Shown here one piece after another: positions 22,020-34,195 of a stretch of 64,000 nt of DNA. Numbering within the stretch: position 1 is the first letter of the stretch; each line of letters begins with the position of its first letter. Source of the DNA: Morinoia aosen. Taxonomy: Eukaryota > Arthropoda > Malacostraca > Amphipoda > Talitridae. Under the pieces are notes generated by a model. It was given only the letters and a program-made list of their open reading frames with translations. It did no database searches and was not told where the DNA came from. The translations under genes were made by a program, and so were the position numbers. The DNA is taken from positions 42,252,859-42,316,858 of the forward strand of contig CM059575.1 of NCBI GenBank assembly GCA_030386875.1. The letters run 5' to 3'.

Positions 22020-22560
22020 TATAATTTTCACTAAAAGAACTGTTGCTACCCCTCACGACCCAACCTCTTTACGTTTTTAATAGGGGGTTTGCTTCTCTTA
22101 TTTATTTTTCCCGCATCAAACATTGGAGTTATGGCGAAGTCGGCTTGGTTGGCGCGCGGCAACGCCTGTTTACTTTCACGTCGGACCGCGCGGTATATTT
22201 TTTCCCGCCTGATACAATGGAGTTCCAGTAACTCATTTACCGCTATAACTTGTAAAATACTCATTTCCGACGGGAAGTGCATTGAAGACAACTTATTTAT
22301 TTTGATCTCATTATTATTTAGGCATCGAAAATTCGAAAATCAATTATGGTCAAGTCCTCAACATTTACCCAATTTCTTTTCGCTTCAAACACTAGAGTTG
22401 CGGTAAGTAATTTACCGCTATAACTCGTTAAATACGCATTTGCGATAGAAAGTGCATAGAAGAGAAATTGTTTATTTAGATATAATTAACTAAGTTTAGG
22501 CACAGAGAAGTGGAAAATCGATTACTGTCCTGTCCTTCACATTTACCTAAAAATAAGATT
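22020..22560. repeat. Cluster of fold-back repeat units, part 2
   Basis: 22020-22365 is the reverse complement of 21125-21380, sharing the GCTACCCCTCACGACCCAACC block and the core unit. A further unit in the same orientation lies at 22385-22560. The stretch between the arms (21810-22020) is unique. Confidence 0.75.
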
Positions 22561-23925
22561 ATGTATTCTACTAAATTTCATGTTAAATTTTCACTGTCCT
22601 CGGTATTATCCAATAATTGGTACAACGATTCCGATCAGTTGATTATAGCCCTCAACTTGGCGGTTTCAGAAACTGTGGTGGGGTAAAGAAGTAACTTCAG
22701 CCTACTTACTTGGAATAATTAAAGAAAATATTGTAGAAATATGCGAAATTACACAACTTCGGCTATCGTGGTTTCAGACAATTAGCATAAATGCCAAATT
22801 TAAAATTTTGAAAATGCATCGCACTCCATTTCCTCTTTTTACGGGCTCCTCGGGATGTGCTTACATAGATACTCTATATGTTGGCAGCAGTAAGTCGTAA
22901 GTTAAAGAAATTAATTAATGAATACGTTATAGATTTCGATGAAAAAAGGCAAAAAATAATCATGTGTTCAGAATACCTCCAGAAGTCGACGTCTTCTACG
23001 GGACATGTTGGAGCGGCAAGCTAGCAAAAACGATTAAGAAACTCTTGGCTTTTGGGCTGAGTATCAGAGAACATGAATTTATTCATTTCGTAGGAGACTG
23101 GAGAAGTTGCTGGCAATTCTCTGCGCTTAAAGTGCTCCCAGTACCAATTGATCCAAAAGTACTCGATTTCCATGAGATAAACAACTTTTTGAGAATTAAA
23201 TTTCTGTACACAAAATGCTACAGCCTCAAAGAAGAAAACCCTTCTGCGGAGAAATTTTAAAATAAAAGAAAAAATGTTCAACTGCTAAGAAAATAAGAGT
23301 GAATAGAGAAAAAGGAGTTGAAAGTTGCACATGAAGCATATCTAGATGGAAACAGAGGCTTGGAGTAAAGTTCCCAAAAATGACTAGCTGAACGCCGAGT
23401 TGGATAAAATCGACTGTAGAGATTCCTTCTCTCGTGAATCTTTGAACTCTAAGAGTGGTTAATCTGCTAGTTGGTCAGGTAAAGCCATGTAGAAAACCTG
23501 TAGATAACGATGATTGGCCATTCTCAACATTTCTTCGCAGCAGGAAAAATTAAGAGCGGACCTATTCGCTAACCACGCTAAACGAACTTTTCCAAAAAAG
23601 ACCATGCGAATTTAAGACGCCACAGACCTAACAGAATTAAAAAAATTTATACAGAGCTGTGGGAGAGTATAAGAGGCAAAAGATGGAGACAACTTCGATA
23701 AACAGATGAATCACCAGGAACATACTTCCGGTAATGCTTTAAGACCATCATCCTGATTTGTCAACTTTTTTCGTCCGATTCGTTTGAAATTTGGCCAGTA
23801 TATGTATTTTTTGAAAGTAAAATTTGTTACTCATTTAACTTTTTCGATTTAGGCCTTATTTATTTTTTACGAAAAATTAGTTTTTTGGTACATTTTAACG
23901 GATATTTCAAAAGAGGACTCGTCAT
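22561..23925. other. No gene recognised
   Basis: About 1.4 kb with only short ORFs, the longest 98 codons at 22964-23260, overlapped by an 86-codon frame on the other strand. Neither shows a motif I know. No repeat relationship to the rest of the window was seen. Confidence 0.45.
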
Positions 23926-24235
23926 TGAGTTTTTATTCTAGAACAAAACTAAACACAGTTTTAGAATCCTTGGAGCATTTCTAACAGAAGTACGGTTCCA
24001 AATTTCAACATTTGTAATTTTTTTCTTTTTTATGCGATATTTGATCCCCAACTCAAATATACGAGAACACTAATTTTGGGTTTTGAGCTTGATAATTTTT
24101 TTTGTACAATTTGGAAGTTTGGAACCATACTTTTATTAGAAATGTTCCAAGGATTCCAAAACTGTCTTTATTTTTTTCCTGGTACAAAAACTCACTGACG
24201 AGTCCTCTTGAATGTTGAAAGTTAGAGGTTTTGGG
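23925..24235. repeat. Inverted repeat of about 100-bp arms
   Basis: AAAGAGGACTCGTCATTGAG with ACAGTTTTAGAATCCTTGGA at 23925-24005 is repeated inverted at 24115-24225. A third single copy of the left arm is at 25088-25190. This looks like a small fold-back element plus a solo arm. Confidence 0.7.
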
Positions 24236-24329
24236 TATAAGCCAAAACCAAATTTTTTGTTGAAGTGTAATATAATGGACAATTTATGTAATTGAATGCT
24301 GTTTTGATTTTGGTAGATGTGTAGCATTG

Positions 24330-24860
24330 GTCAGTAATCGATTTTCCATTTTTAGGTGCCTAGATATGGGTGATTAGATCTAAAGAAACAGTTTCTCTTC
24401 TATGCACTTTCCGTCGGAAATGAGTATTTGACGAGTTATGGCGGTAGGTTTAGTTTCATCTTTGATGACGCGAATGCGCTCGAATAAACAGCTACTCATC
24501 GATTTTCGACTTTTTGTTGCTTGAATCATGGTAATAACATTAAAATAAACAACTTTTCTTCTATACACTTTTTTCGTCAAATGAGTATATAACGAGGTAT
24601 AGCGGTAGGTTTGGTTTCGTCTTTGATGACGATCGGGCTGGAAGCGAGACTTCATTGCAGTGTTGCCACACCACGGGATCGATGAATTTTTTTCCGCTTC
24701 AAACACTGGAGTTGCGGTAACTAATTTACCGCTATAACTTGTAAAATATTCATTTCCGACGGAAAGGGCATAGAAGAAAACTTGTTTATTTCGATTTAAT
24801 AACTACGATTAGACACCAAAAAGTGGAAAATCGATTACTGACCAACGCTACACATTTACC
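24330..24860. repeat. Cluster of fold-back repeat units, part 3
   Basis: Two units in one orientation (24330-24460, 24490-24620) and one inverted (24725-24855) end on matching TCAGTAATCGATTTTCCA and TGGAAAATCGATTACTGA termini. 24430-24670 is the reverse complement of 20735-20980, including the spacer, so these are two copies of one composite element. Confidence 0.75.
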
Positions 24861-25199
24861 TTCATTTTTATTTCGATAATTTCCATGCATAACTTCATAT
24901 TCACACTGAATTTTAATTTCCAAAAAATATTTTTATACGAATTATGAAATTTTTCATTTTCAGCATGATTCTTGTGAAATTTGACTATTATATGTAACTT
25001 TTGAAAAGAAACACAATTTCTTCTATTCATATTTTTGATTCAGGCCTTAGTTTTTGAAAAAATTGGACATATTGGTTTTCAGTTCATTTGTATTGATATT
25101 TCAAAAGAGGACTAGTCATTGAGTTTTTATTCTAGAACAAAACCAAAAACAGTTTTAGAATCCTTGAAACATTTCTAACCTAAGTACGGAAGAAAATTA

Positions 25200-26382
25200 T
25201 CCATTTCCCGTTTTATTTTATTTTCATATGGGGTCGAAATGGGGTCGAAAATTCAAGATTTTTGTCCCCTTACCCCCCTGGGGGAGGGGGGAGATCTAGA
25301 GTCCGTAGCGCCAAAAAATTTTAGAATCGAGTAGTCCACCACCTAAGGGTCCTTTTTCAACAAAAACATGAAAAAAGCTCACCAGACCGACAGGGGCCTT
25401 GCAGGGGCCTGGATGATACCCTTAAAATGAGCTCAGAGTTGTAATCATGAAGATGCTGAAAAATCGTTCCTCAGGGCAAAGAAACTCTTGACAGATGAAT
25501 ATGAAAGCAAATTCAAGATAGCCCAATCACTCACAAAAAAGGTTGGAATGAATGGCCGGAAAATTCGAAATACTAATAGAACTTATAATTTTACCAGAGA
25601 TGAAACCATGAGGGAGAATACTTCCTCGTTAAATCTGTTTGAAAGCGTTCAAGAAATAATGAAGATAATTTTCAAACTTTACAAAACGATACAAATATAG
25701 AGTAAATAACCGTATGACCTAACTCAAAATTATGGTTCGTTAAAATTTACTGATTTTAGGGAGTTTCCTTGAAAGAAGATCGCCGTACTCAAACAGCCAT
25801 TTTTTCGTAAATGGAAATAGGTCTAAGGTGATACAACTGGGAAAAAATGTACGGCAACCACATTCCTTCCGCTGGTCGTGAACTTGTCCTCAGTACTGTC
25901 TCCAAAACTGTCTTCAGACTCCGATTTCACTCAGCAAGAAAGTTCCAGTTTCCTCACTGGTAATTAATTCTTGAGTATTGGGCTCGTTTTTTTTCAATTA
26001 AATTACCAATAAAGGTCAATCCTCATATCACTGTACCTAATGTTGCTCTGGATCCCTGTTCATCTAGCTACCGGGCCGAGAAAAAATGAGTAATTCTTCA
26101 GGACTGAACTGCACGAAAGGAGATATTTTGAACTACTCCCGAACGTATAAGTGCTACGCTGGAAAAAATTGTGAATGATGTCCTGATATCCAACGTTGTC
26201 GGAAATTTCTATAATTTGATACCTGTGCTCTAGAGTTTAGAGTTTAGACTAAAGATGCGGGTATTTGGCCTTTTTCCATGAGTGACGTACCTTTGTCTGA
26301 GAGTGGTGCAGTCCACTCTCAAAAAACTTGCTTTTGATACAGCAGTCCGCTTTCATGATGTTCCATTTCAATTCTTTAAGAC
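25200..26382. other. No gene recognised
   Basis: About 1.2 kb with no recognisable ORF. A short G/C-rich block near 25260-25300 (CCCCCTGGGGGAGGGGGG) is the only compositional oddity. Confidence 0.45.
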
Positions 26383-26877
26383 TTAAGGGGTGTTTACACT
26401 AGGGGACATTTCGGCCTTGAGGCGCGACTCGTGTAGACGAGGCTCACCACAGAGGTTCATATTTTTTTTTTTGTGTGTGTGTGTCCGAAATTCCCTATTC
26501 GCTCTGATCGAATTCGTGAAGCGCGCCGCATGTGAGCAGCGCAGCTCTAGACCGGTCAGTGTGCAGTTGGTAGTCATCAAGTGAGGTAGCGCCTCCCGCT
26601 CATCCGTTATGGTTGACTCAACACTGCCGCAAGAAACTACACTGCTTTTAATTGAAATGTACTAACCCACCAATGCCTTTGGCAGACTAAAAGCTGCGAA
26701 TATAAGGAGGCTGCTTTCCATTATATTTTAATGAAAATGAACGAATATAGTAACATTTCGCTCATGCAAATAAAGAAGAGATTACGTAGCTTACGATGCA
26801 GCAACAATATTCACACAAGCTCGTCTACAGCAATCCATATTTCATAGCAGCAGGCCACACCGACTGGTTTTGAGCTG

Positions 26878-27850
26878 CATGGCTGCCACTTTTGTTTGAC
26901 CAAAAAACTCTAGTGTAACCTCAAAAAATATCTAGAAACATCTAGATTTTAAAATAAAACATCCAAAAATATATCTAGAAATAAATTAATTATCTACCAT
27001 AATAAATTAGTTAAACAATAGCATATAAGAATATTTATATCATTAATTGCTTTACATATTAGGCCATTTATCTTTATATAAATTATCTAGTATCTTGATA
27101 TTTACCCTAATAAAGCTTGGTATCCAAATATTCTTCAGTTTCACACGTGTTGCGAGTAGGAAGGTCAGTCTCTATTGCATTGCAATTATCAATGCTCAGA
27201 TTCCTACTTATCAACAATTGTTTTAAGGCTTTCACACCGCTATCTTCATCACTTTTAATAATTTTGCAATTACTAAGTAAGTTGATTCTACTTTATTAGA
27301 TGCATTACTTTAGTATATAACTGATACACCAAGTAGTTTCATGATAGAAATATCATTGCTTCAATCCAACAATAAACTGAACTCATTGTTACCAATATCA
27401 TTGGTCAGTCTTCCGTCAAAATGAGGCCACAATACATTCTTGATAATGTTTGTGCATTTTATTTCATGATTTTTTGATATCATCACTAGTTTTGCAATTT
27501 GAGATAGTGTGCTTTAGCTTATGAACCGTGAAAAAGCCGTCTTGGTGTCGTTCATAATCTGAACATAACATGATCAGAATATGGTTGCTTCACTATTCAG
27601 CCAATTTGCTTAAGTAAATTAACAAATATAATAAGAATGAAGTAGTAACCAACCATTATGGTGAATTCCTAATTCGAATTTACAGTAATCTATCATATAC
27701 ATAGCTTAATTGTAATTATAGCTAGAAAATTTCTAGCACGCTGAAAAAACTAAATAGTTTTATAACTAATATCTAGGTTCGAAATTTCACATTTAGGCTT
27801 CAGCAAGACCACCTAGATCTAGCTATATATTATCTAGAGTGGCAGCCCTG
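26878..27850 (-). mobile_element. hAT element relic nested in the TTAA element
   Basis: The ends are CATGGCTGCCAC (left) and CAGGGCTGCCAC (right, read inward). They are flanked by an 8-bp near-perfect duplication, TTGAGCTG at 26870-26877 and TTGAGCAG at 27851-27858, as expected for hAT. The interior carries a transposase relic on the minus strand. Confidence 0.72.
27105..27560 (-). pseudogene. hAT-type transposase fragment
   Basis: Minus-strand frames give SQIAKLVMISKNHEIKCTNI, then WPHFDGRLTNDIGNNEFSLLLD, then DISIMKLLGVSVIY and SDEDSGVKALKQLL. This is the order seen in hAT-related transposases (DUF4371-like: ...FSLLLDESTD...). The catalytic LLDES-like site is broken by a stop after LLD, and there are further stops and shifts. 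The C-terminal dimerisation region is not visible. It fits the hAT termini around it. Confidence 0.6.
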
Positions 27851-28282
27851 TTGAGCAGCGCGCGCTCCATGGCTCGCTCCAATGGTGTCTAGTTCAAACG
27901 CACATGACTCTTGTGAAGCTCCACACGAGGCGTCTACACGTGAGCCTGCAGCAAAATGTAGACCAGTGTAAACGGCCCTTAAGTGTTGATACCGTCATGC
28001 TGGTCGACGTGCGGGTTCGAGAAAAAGGGCTGTCTTCTGTGCAGCTACCTTTTCGGGGCGCTTGCTTTTCCACGCAGCTGTCCTTCCTGAGGTTCGTGGA
28101 GAGTGCTGCCTACGTCGTAATCAGTCCGTTAGAGCAACAGATAGAAATATCTGTGCTGAACTATGGCGGCACCATTAGGAAGACGTACAACTGTCTACGC
28201 TGTATAATTCTGTTAGAACTTTTCAGAGTAAACCCTTATTCGCCGGACTACGACAGTTGTCTTTCTTTACGATAAAACTATA

Positions 28283-29970
28283 CAGGGTGTTGGGGGAACT
28301 CTTGGTACAAACTTCGGCTACTAGTAGAAAATACAAATTTAAACACTTTTTCATCAGTGAAAAAATATCGAAAAACGCTTAGTTTTTTAATTATTGTGCT
28401 TAGAAGTTTTAAATGATACGCCGCAAGAACACATCAGCGATTTCGCAACAGACAGGAATAAGGGCAATATGGGGAATTAGAATGAACAAGTGTTGGCAGA
28501 ATCGAACATGTTTTATTTACAGTTTAAAACATTAATTCACAGATTCAGGAAATTTATAGAAATTCCTAGTCAACGTTAGCGACCCCTGGTGAGAAGAGTA
28601 TGTGTATCTTTTGACAGTTAGCACCGTGGCACTGAAGTGGTAAGATGTATCGCCTTACAAATGCACAAATGGTAGAAATGCATTTCACTTATGGTGCTGC
28701 TAATGGTAAAACAAGACGTGCCGCGAGAATCTATCACGAACGTTACCCTAATCGAGAAGTCCCTGATCATCGATTATTCACTGCATTGCACCGAAGATTG
28801 ACGGAAACCGACAATTTTAGTGTAAACAGAGTAGACGTTGGTCGCCCCATAAATTATCATCGAGAGCAAGATGTGTTGGAACATTTCCGTTGAAACCCGC
28901 GTACGAGCACCCGTGCCGCAGCAACATCTTTGGGCATTCGTGACCATAGTACAGTGTGGCATGTATTGAACCGGAATAATTATCATCCGTATCACTACCA
29001 GAGAGTCCAGGGTCTCCTTCCCGTTGATTATGGTCCTCGTGAGCGATTCGCGTAGTGGTTTTTAGATCGGGGGGTAGAAGATGCCAATTTTGCTGAGTGT
29101 GTGTTGTTTACGGATGAAGCAACCTTCAGCCGAGATGGAATTTTTGATTATCATAACTTTCACTCATGGCAGCAGAACAACCCTCATGTCATCCATGAAC
29201 GTCATCACCAACAACGCTACACTGTCAATGTTTGGGCAGGTATCGTGCACGATCAACTCCTTGGTCCATACATTCTGTCAGAGCGTCTTACTGGAGATGT
29301 GTACAAAATCTTTCTTGAAGAAGTCCTTCCTGGTTTATTGGAAAATGTGCCATTAGGTATTCGTAGACGACTTTGGTTTCAACACGATGGAGCTCCGGCA
29401 CATTATGCTCTAAATGTGCGACGGTTTCTTGACCAACAATTTCTAAATCGATGGATTGGTCGTGGTGGTGCTGTGTCCTGGCCACCGAGATCACCTGATT
29501 TGACTCCGTTAGATTTTTTCTTACGGGGGCACTTGAAATCTTTGATTTATGTGACACCTGTGGAGTCGGAAGAAGACCTTGTCACTCGAATTGCAGTCGC
29601 TGCTGGAGACATCGCTGACAACCCAGGAATGTTTGGCAACGTACGCAACTCGCTTCGAAGAAGGTGTCGTGCGTGTATCGATGTTAATGGTCGAAATTTT
29701 GAACACCTACTTTGATGCGTTACTTTCTATTGTTTATTAAAGTACCTCATGTCATTTAACGTTTTTCTTTACCCTCGTGTGTTATTATTGAACATTAGTG
29801 CATGTGGTTAACTAAGATCACCGTGAGTTCTTGAAGGGAAGCATTAAAAACTGCTAAGCCCAATAATTAAAAAATTAAGCGTTTTTCGATATTTTTTCAC
29901 TGATGAAAAAGTGTTTAAATTTGTATTTTCGACTAGTAGCCGAAGTTTGTACCAAGAGTTCCTCCTATAG
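28283..29970 (+). mobile_element. DD41D Tc1/mariner-type DNA transposon with long TIRs
   Basis: Terminal inverted repeats of about 130 bp (28283-28415 and 29841-29969) are almost identical over the inner 120 bp. The left end begins CAGGGTGTTGGGGGAACTC after a TA. The right end lacks about 9 outer bases (read inward CTATAGGAGGAACTC), which would disable transposition. One transposase gene lies between them. Confidence 0.88.
28645..29715 (+). pseudogene. Transposase with DUF4817-like N-terminus and DD41D catalytic core
   Basis: The single frame encodes about 357 codons. The enzyme would cut and join the transposon ends. The N-terminus (about 1-70) is a DUF4817-like helix-turn-helix (RAARIYHERYPNREVPDHRL). 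The catalytic part has VLFTDEATFS (first D), FQHDGAPAHY (second D) and SPDLTPLDFF (third D). I count 41 residues between the second D and the D of PLD, i.e. DD41D. Two in-frame stops interrupt it: TGA at 28891-28893 and TAG at 29053-29055, both C-to-T type changes. Otherwise it is intact to the TGA at 29713-29715. Confidence 0.88.
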
Positions 29971-31251
29971 TTTGGCGTAGTTTGGCCTCCCAAGGTGTCC
30001 CATAAATCCCTCTTATGGCACTCTCTTTGAATCTAACCCCTGCATAAGGAGGTGAAAGGAACTCTATTGACAGGATGGGAGGAGTTAACTGCTGGTTCTA
30101 ATTACAGCCCCTCTTAAATACACTGATACATTTCAGCAAAGACGATGATCTATTTTCTTTTGCAAAAATAGTGCGTACAAACATGAGCAACTGCATGATA
30201 AAGCAACCACATAAAATATTCGTGCTGCACTATTAAATTAAATAGTTAGGTAATCAAATAATTGTTGGGATATTGAAATAAAATACAAATGAAGCTTGAG
30301 GGCTAACTAAAGTAAATGCACGTGACAACCCCTACCGTAGACACATTGAGCTAGTGGGGGGAAATCGTCTATTTTTTCACTATGCCATAGGCCAAACACT
30401 TGAAAGGAAATATCGAACTAATTGGGGTTACTATTGAATAAGGGATTTTACAACCACATGCGTCGCCTGAAACTGAGCTTTGTGCGCAAATAGGCATGAA
30501 TATACTTGGCCTTTTGAAAACTTTATGGACTGTAGACGGGGAGTGGAACGAACCGCACGCCTCTTAATACTGTCTAGGCTGGGTTTCCAATAATCCAGTC
30601 AGGAGCGATTGAAATCCTAAATTAAGCATGAGTGTAGACATCACCCCTTTGGATTTGATAAACCAATAGACGATTTTGTAAGTTAGTAATGGCAGTTTGT
30701 GAATTGGCCCCATCGCTTGTGTGTTAAGCGGCGAAACAGCGTTAGCAGCTCAACTGTGAATTTTCCAAATGGACTTTTCTAAATTTCATTTTCCTTAAAA
30801 TCCCAGGTGTCCTTTCCATGTCGTCAAAGATAGGTCGAACAGCTCTTTTCTTCACTTCTTGTAGAGTTGAACGGAAATCGGAAACTTTTCAGTAAAACCA
30901 AGACCAGAGGCTTAACCATCTGGTATGAACCAGATGCTAAAAAATTTCAGGAAAAAGTACTTTTGGACGAGTTGGAAACTACGTCGGGATGCGTCTGGTA
31001 CCTCTTTAGCACACAGTTTGACACAAACACATTTAAGTAGTTTCCGACTGCTCCTCAAGTTACGCCGGTGATTCCTCAAAGAACAGCTTTTTGCGAGTCC
31101 TGACCTTAGAATAACCTGTTCGGTGCGCTTCTCCGATTTCAATAATATAGGTGAGCCTGAGCGTGAGATATGGATAAAGTATTTTGTATGGCATCGCAAA
31201 AGAAAATTCAGACCTATTTCAGTTTTTCCCGTTCGAGAATGAAACGTCAGG
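29971..31251. other. No gene recognised
   Basis: About 1.3 kb. One 95-codon minus-strand frame (30912-31199) shows no known motif. No repeat shared with the rest of the window was detected. Confidence 0.45.
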
Positions 31252-31256
31252 ATTCG

Positions 31257-31577
31257 TGTTGTGTAGTTTCTTCCTACACAACTAGAGGTTTATTTTGCTG
31301 TAGCTGCAAACTGCAATTTCAGTAGCTTTAGACTACTAAGGCAGGAGTAAGGAAACTCTGGTAAGCACGTATAAGTGTACTCGGCGGCTTTCGGTTTTAG
31401 ACTGCCCATATAACGGGCCGTGACGGGAACTCAGGCAATTAAGAGGCACGTAACAATACCCTCCGGAAGAGGCGCGTAACAATACCCTCCGGAAGAGGCA
31501 CTCAACAATACCCTCCGGATTTCCTACTCCCAAAAACCAGTGCCCCATTTTAACAATGAATATTTTAATATATAACA
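31257..31577 (-). repeat. 3' LTR of gypsy family A copy 2
   Basis: On the minus strand it runs from TGTTATATATT (31577) to CTACACAACA (31257), 321 bp. Near 31445-31520 it holds three tandem units of about 26 bp (GGAGGGTATTGTTACG, then CGCCTCTTCC). These are absent from the LTR at 1267-1655, so the promoter-bearing part of the LTR has turned over between copies. Confidence 0.82.
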
Positions 31578-31701
31578 ATTTCCCTTTCTTTAGATGAATA
31601 TATGACAAAAGGAAGGAAATATGACAAAAGGAAGGAAGAACCAAAAAAATCCATTCGCACTACAGGTTTAGTTATTCTACCTGATTTACCAGGTTCTTTT
31701 T

Positions 31702-32770
31702 CTACAGGTTGCTTGCCAACAGGTGCAAGGCAGAAGGCTCAGCTGCCTTACAACTGATAGATCCTAAATTATCAGAAGAATGAAGTAGCTTATTAGAATG
31801 TCTCTTCCAGATTGCATTTAATGTTAAGATTTGAACCTGAAAGATATTAACTGCAACTTTACAAACAATAATTCCTTTCAGCCACTTGGAACCATTTCTT
31901 AAATTCTGAGCAAGAACATGATCACCGACATCAAATTGAGTTACACACATAGCCTTAGACCTGGACACAGAATATTTAGGATTAACTCTATCTCTGGAAG
32001 TAACAAATTTACGATTGTTGAGCGCAACAGAGGGAGCAATTTTTGTGAGGATTTTTATGAGGAATACAATGGGATTGAAATAACACTTTTGCTAGACGGG
32101 ATTTAAACGATTCGGCAGAAGAGAGTTTTTTCAACAGGTCTTTGTTGACCCTTAGCCCTCCCTCTCTTAGCTTGATCATTGCTGGCTGGAGAATAGGGCA
32201 GAGGTGTGAGGTGCTCACTGCCATTAGAAATTAGAAAACCTTTAAAGTTTTGAGATGAAAAGTTAGAAGCATTATCGCTTACAAGCACATCACATAAATC
32301 GTTTCTGCTGAAAATCATTCTTAAAGCATCAATAGTATCTGACACACTCGTGGATGGTACAATTTCGCACTCAATATATTTAGATAAAGCATCTACAGCC
32401 CTGAAAACAATTTTATTCTCGTAGAAAAAGTGATCAACATGAATACGTTCAAAAGGACGAGAAGGAGTAGGCCATTCTTCGTTCTAGACTTAGGTTTTGC
32501 TCGATTTAATTGGCATTGAGGGTAACCTTTTACGATGTCTTCAATAATTTTATTCATTCCGGGAAACCAAATAACAGATCTAGCCAACGACTTCATGCAT
32601 CAAATGCCAGGATGTCCATCATGAAATATTTCATGAACTAAACTACGTAATGACAGGGGAATTTAAACTCTTCAGTCATCTGAGGTAGAAGGTTCTTAAA
32701 TTTAGACAAGTTAGGATTAGGTTTAGGAGGCATGCCAAACTTTATGTATTGTTTGAGTTGACATAATTCA
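31702..32770 (-). pseudogene. Gypsy family A integrase, copy 2
   Basis: This is the same protein as at 1-1191, read on the minus strand in several frames. The zinc region has KGYPQCQ where copy 1 has KCCPQCQ, so a zinc-binding cysteine is lost. The core keeps LVSDNASNFSS, but the motif with the catalytic glutamate reads SNDQAKRG (copy 1: SNGQAERG), so the glutamate is replaced by lysine. The C-terminal GDHVLAQNLRN block ends at 31702. At least two frameshifts occur, near 32450 and 32100-32130. Confidence 0.82.
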
Positions 32771-32861
32771 CTATCCATATCAGTATGAGTTTTTATACTC
32801 GTATTTTCAAGCGTAACATGAGTTTTATCGAGAGGAGAGACTTCACTGTAAAGATCAGTTC

Positions 32862-33240
32862 TTACGGTTCTAGTTCTTTTACAGTCGTGGGTAGAAGAAG
32901 CCTACTAAGACAATGGCTATTTACGTTAAATTTACCTTTCGAATAGCGAAAAACATCGTCAAATTGGGAAAGTTTAAGAGCCCATCTTTGAATACGAGCG
33001 GAACAATTGAGAGGTACGCCTTTGTTATGTGCAAAAAGGTTACAAAGAGGTTTTTGATCGTTATGAATAAGGAACTTAGCACCAAGAAGAAATTTCTTGA
33101 ATTTTTCGACGCCAAAAACAACGCTAAGGCGCTCTTTTTCGATGTTAGAATAGTTTCGCTCTGCATTATTTAGAGATCTTGAGGCAAATTGAACAGGACA
33201 CCAATCATGAGAAGAATCAATGCATTGCATAAGTACGACA
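32862..33240 (-). pseudogene. Gypsy family A RNase H domain, copy 2
   Basis: An open stretch with CPVQFASRSLNNAERNYSNI and EKERLSVVFGVEKFKKFLLG, then HNDQKPLCNLF, where Ty3/gypsy RNase H has T-D-H/N-x-x-L. It ends in FNVNSHCLSRL, the end of the domain (usually VADALSR). The upstream part (33240-33440) is broken by shifts. Confidence 0.75.
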
Positions 33241-33442
33241 GCAACCCTATAGCCTGAACTATCAGTTTCAGGAAGAGTTTCATTGTTGGGATCAAACGCT
33301 TTTAGAGGTTTAGCGAAAGAAAAATATCCTTGATTATATGGACACTTTTATCCTATTCTGGAGTCCACTGGAAAGGTACATCTTTCTTTAGTAGCAAATG
33401 CAGAGGATGAATGATATGAGAAAAGTTAGGTACAAAATGAAT

Positions 33443-34195
33443 TTAGAAATTACACAATCCAATGAATGCTTGTAACTGTTTGAGGTTTTTAGGAACAGGA
33501 GCATTGAGAATTGCATCTACTTTCTCAGAATTAGCGTGAACACCTTTGAAATCGAAAACGTACCCGAGATAAGACACATGATCTGTTAGAAAGGCACATT
33601 TTGAGAGATTTAAGCGAATTCCAGCATTTTTGAGGACAGACAAGACTTTGTCAAGAACTTCCAAATGAGAATCATAAGAATAGGTCAAAATGAGTAGATC
33701 ATCCTGGTACACAATGATATTATCAATGCCAGAAAGAGTTTTATTCATGAACGCATGAAAAATGCCGGGACTTGCACGCAAACCATAAGGTAAGTAACTG
33801 TACATAAATAGACCTTCCGACGTGTTAATGGTCGTAAACTTTTTTGATTCTTCGTACCAAGGGATTTGCAGAAACGCATTTGACAAATTAATTTTAGAGA
33901 AAAACTTTGTGTCGCCGACTTGAGAAATTACATCATCAATAACAGGTAGGACGGATTGAACGGGATTCAACCAATTGTTAATGGAGGCTGAAAAATCTCC
34001 GGAGATTCTCACACTGCCGTCAGGCTTTAGAACAGTAACGGTAGAAGATGCCCATTGGCTATCATACACTTTAGAAATTTTACCCATACTCTGCAAGCGC
34101 TCCAGTTCGGTTTTGACTGAGTCTTTTAATCTTACATGAACAAGGCGTGCTTTACAAAATGCAGGAACTGAATTAGGCAACACATCAAGACCAGA
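33443..34195 (-). pseudogene. Gypsy family A reverse transcriptase, copy 2
   Basis: About 246 open codons cover most of the RT: MGKISKVYDSQWASSTVTVLK, SVRISGDFSASIN, SKINLSNAFLQIPW, LPYGLRASPGIFHAFM and the catalytic IIVYQDDLLILT. The thumb follows up to LQAFIGLCNF. The 5' part is cut by the LTR junction near 34200. It is followed by frameshifted sequence leading to RNase H. Confidence 0.85.

Larger units (their letters stand above)
26387..27978. mobile_element. TTAA-flanked TIR element (piggyBac-type or similar), non-autonomous
   Basis: TTAA occurs at 26383-26386 and 27979-27982. The ends are inverted: GGGGTGTTTACACT then GACATTT on the left, against GGGCCGTTTACACT then TACATTT read inward from the right. 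A precise TTAA duplication is the hallmark of piggyBac-type transposition. The element has no transposase of its own. Most of its length is a nested hAT relic at 26878-27850. Confidence 0.7.

Noticed and set aside
27904-28275. 123-codon plus-strand ORF
   Set aside because: It starts inside the right end of the TTAA element and crosses its border, so it is not a unit of anything real.
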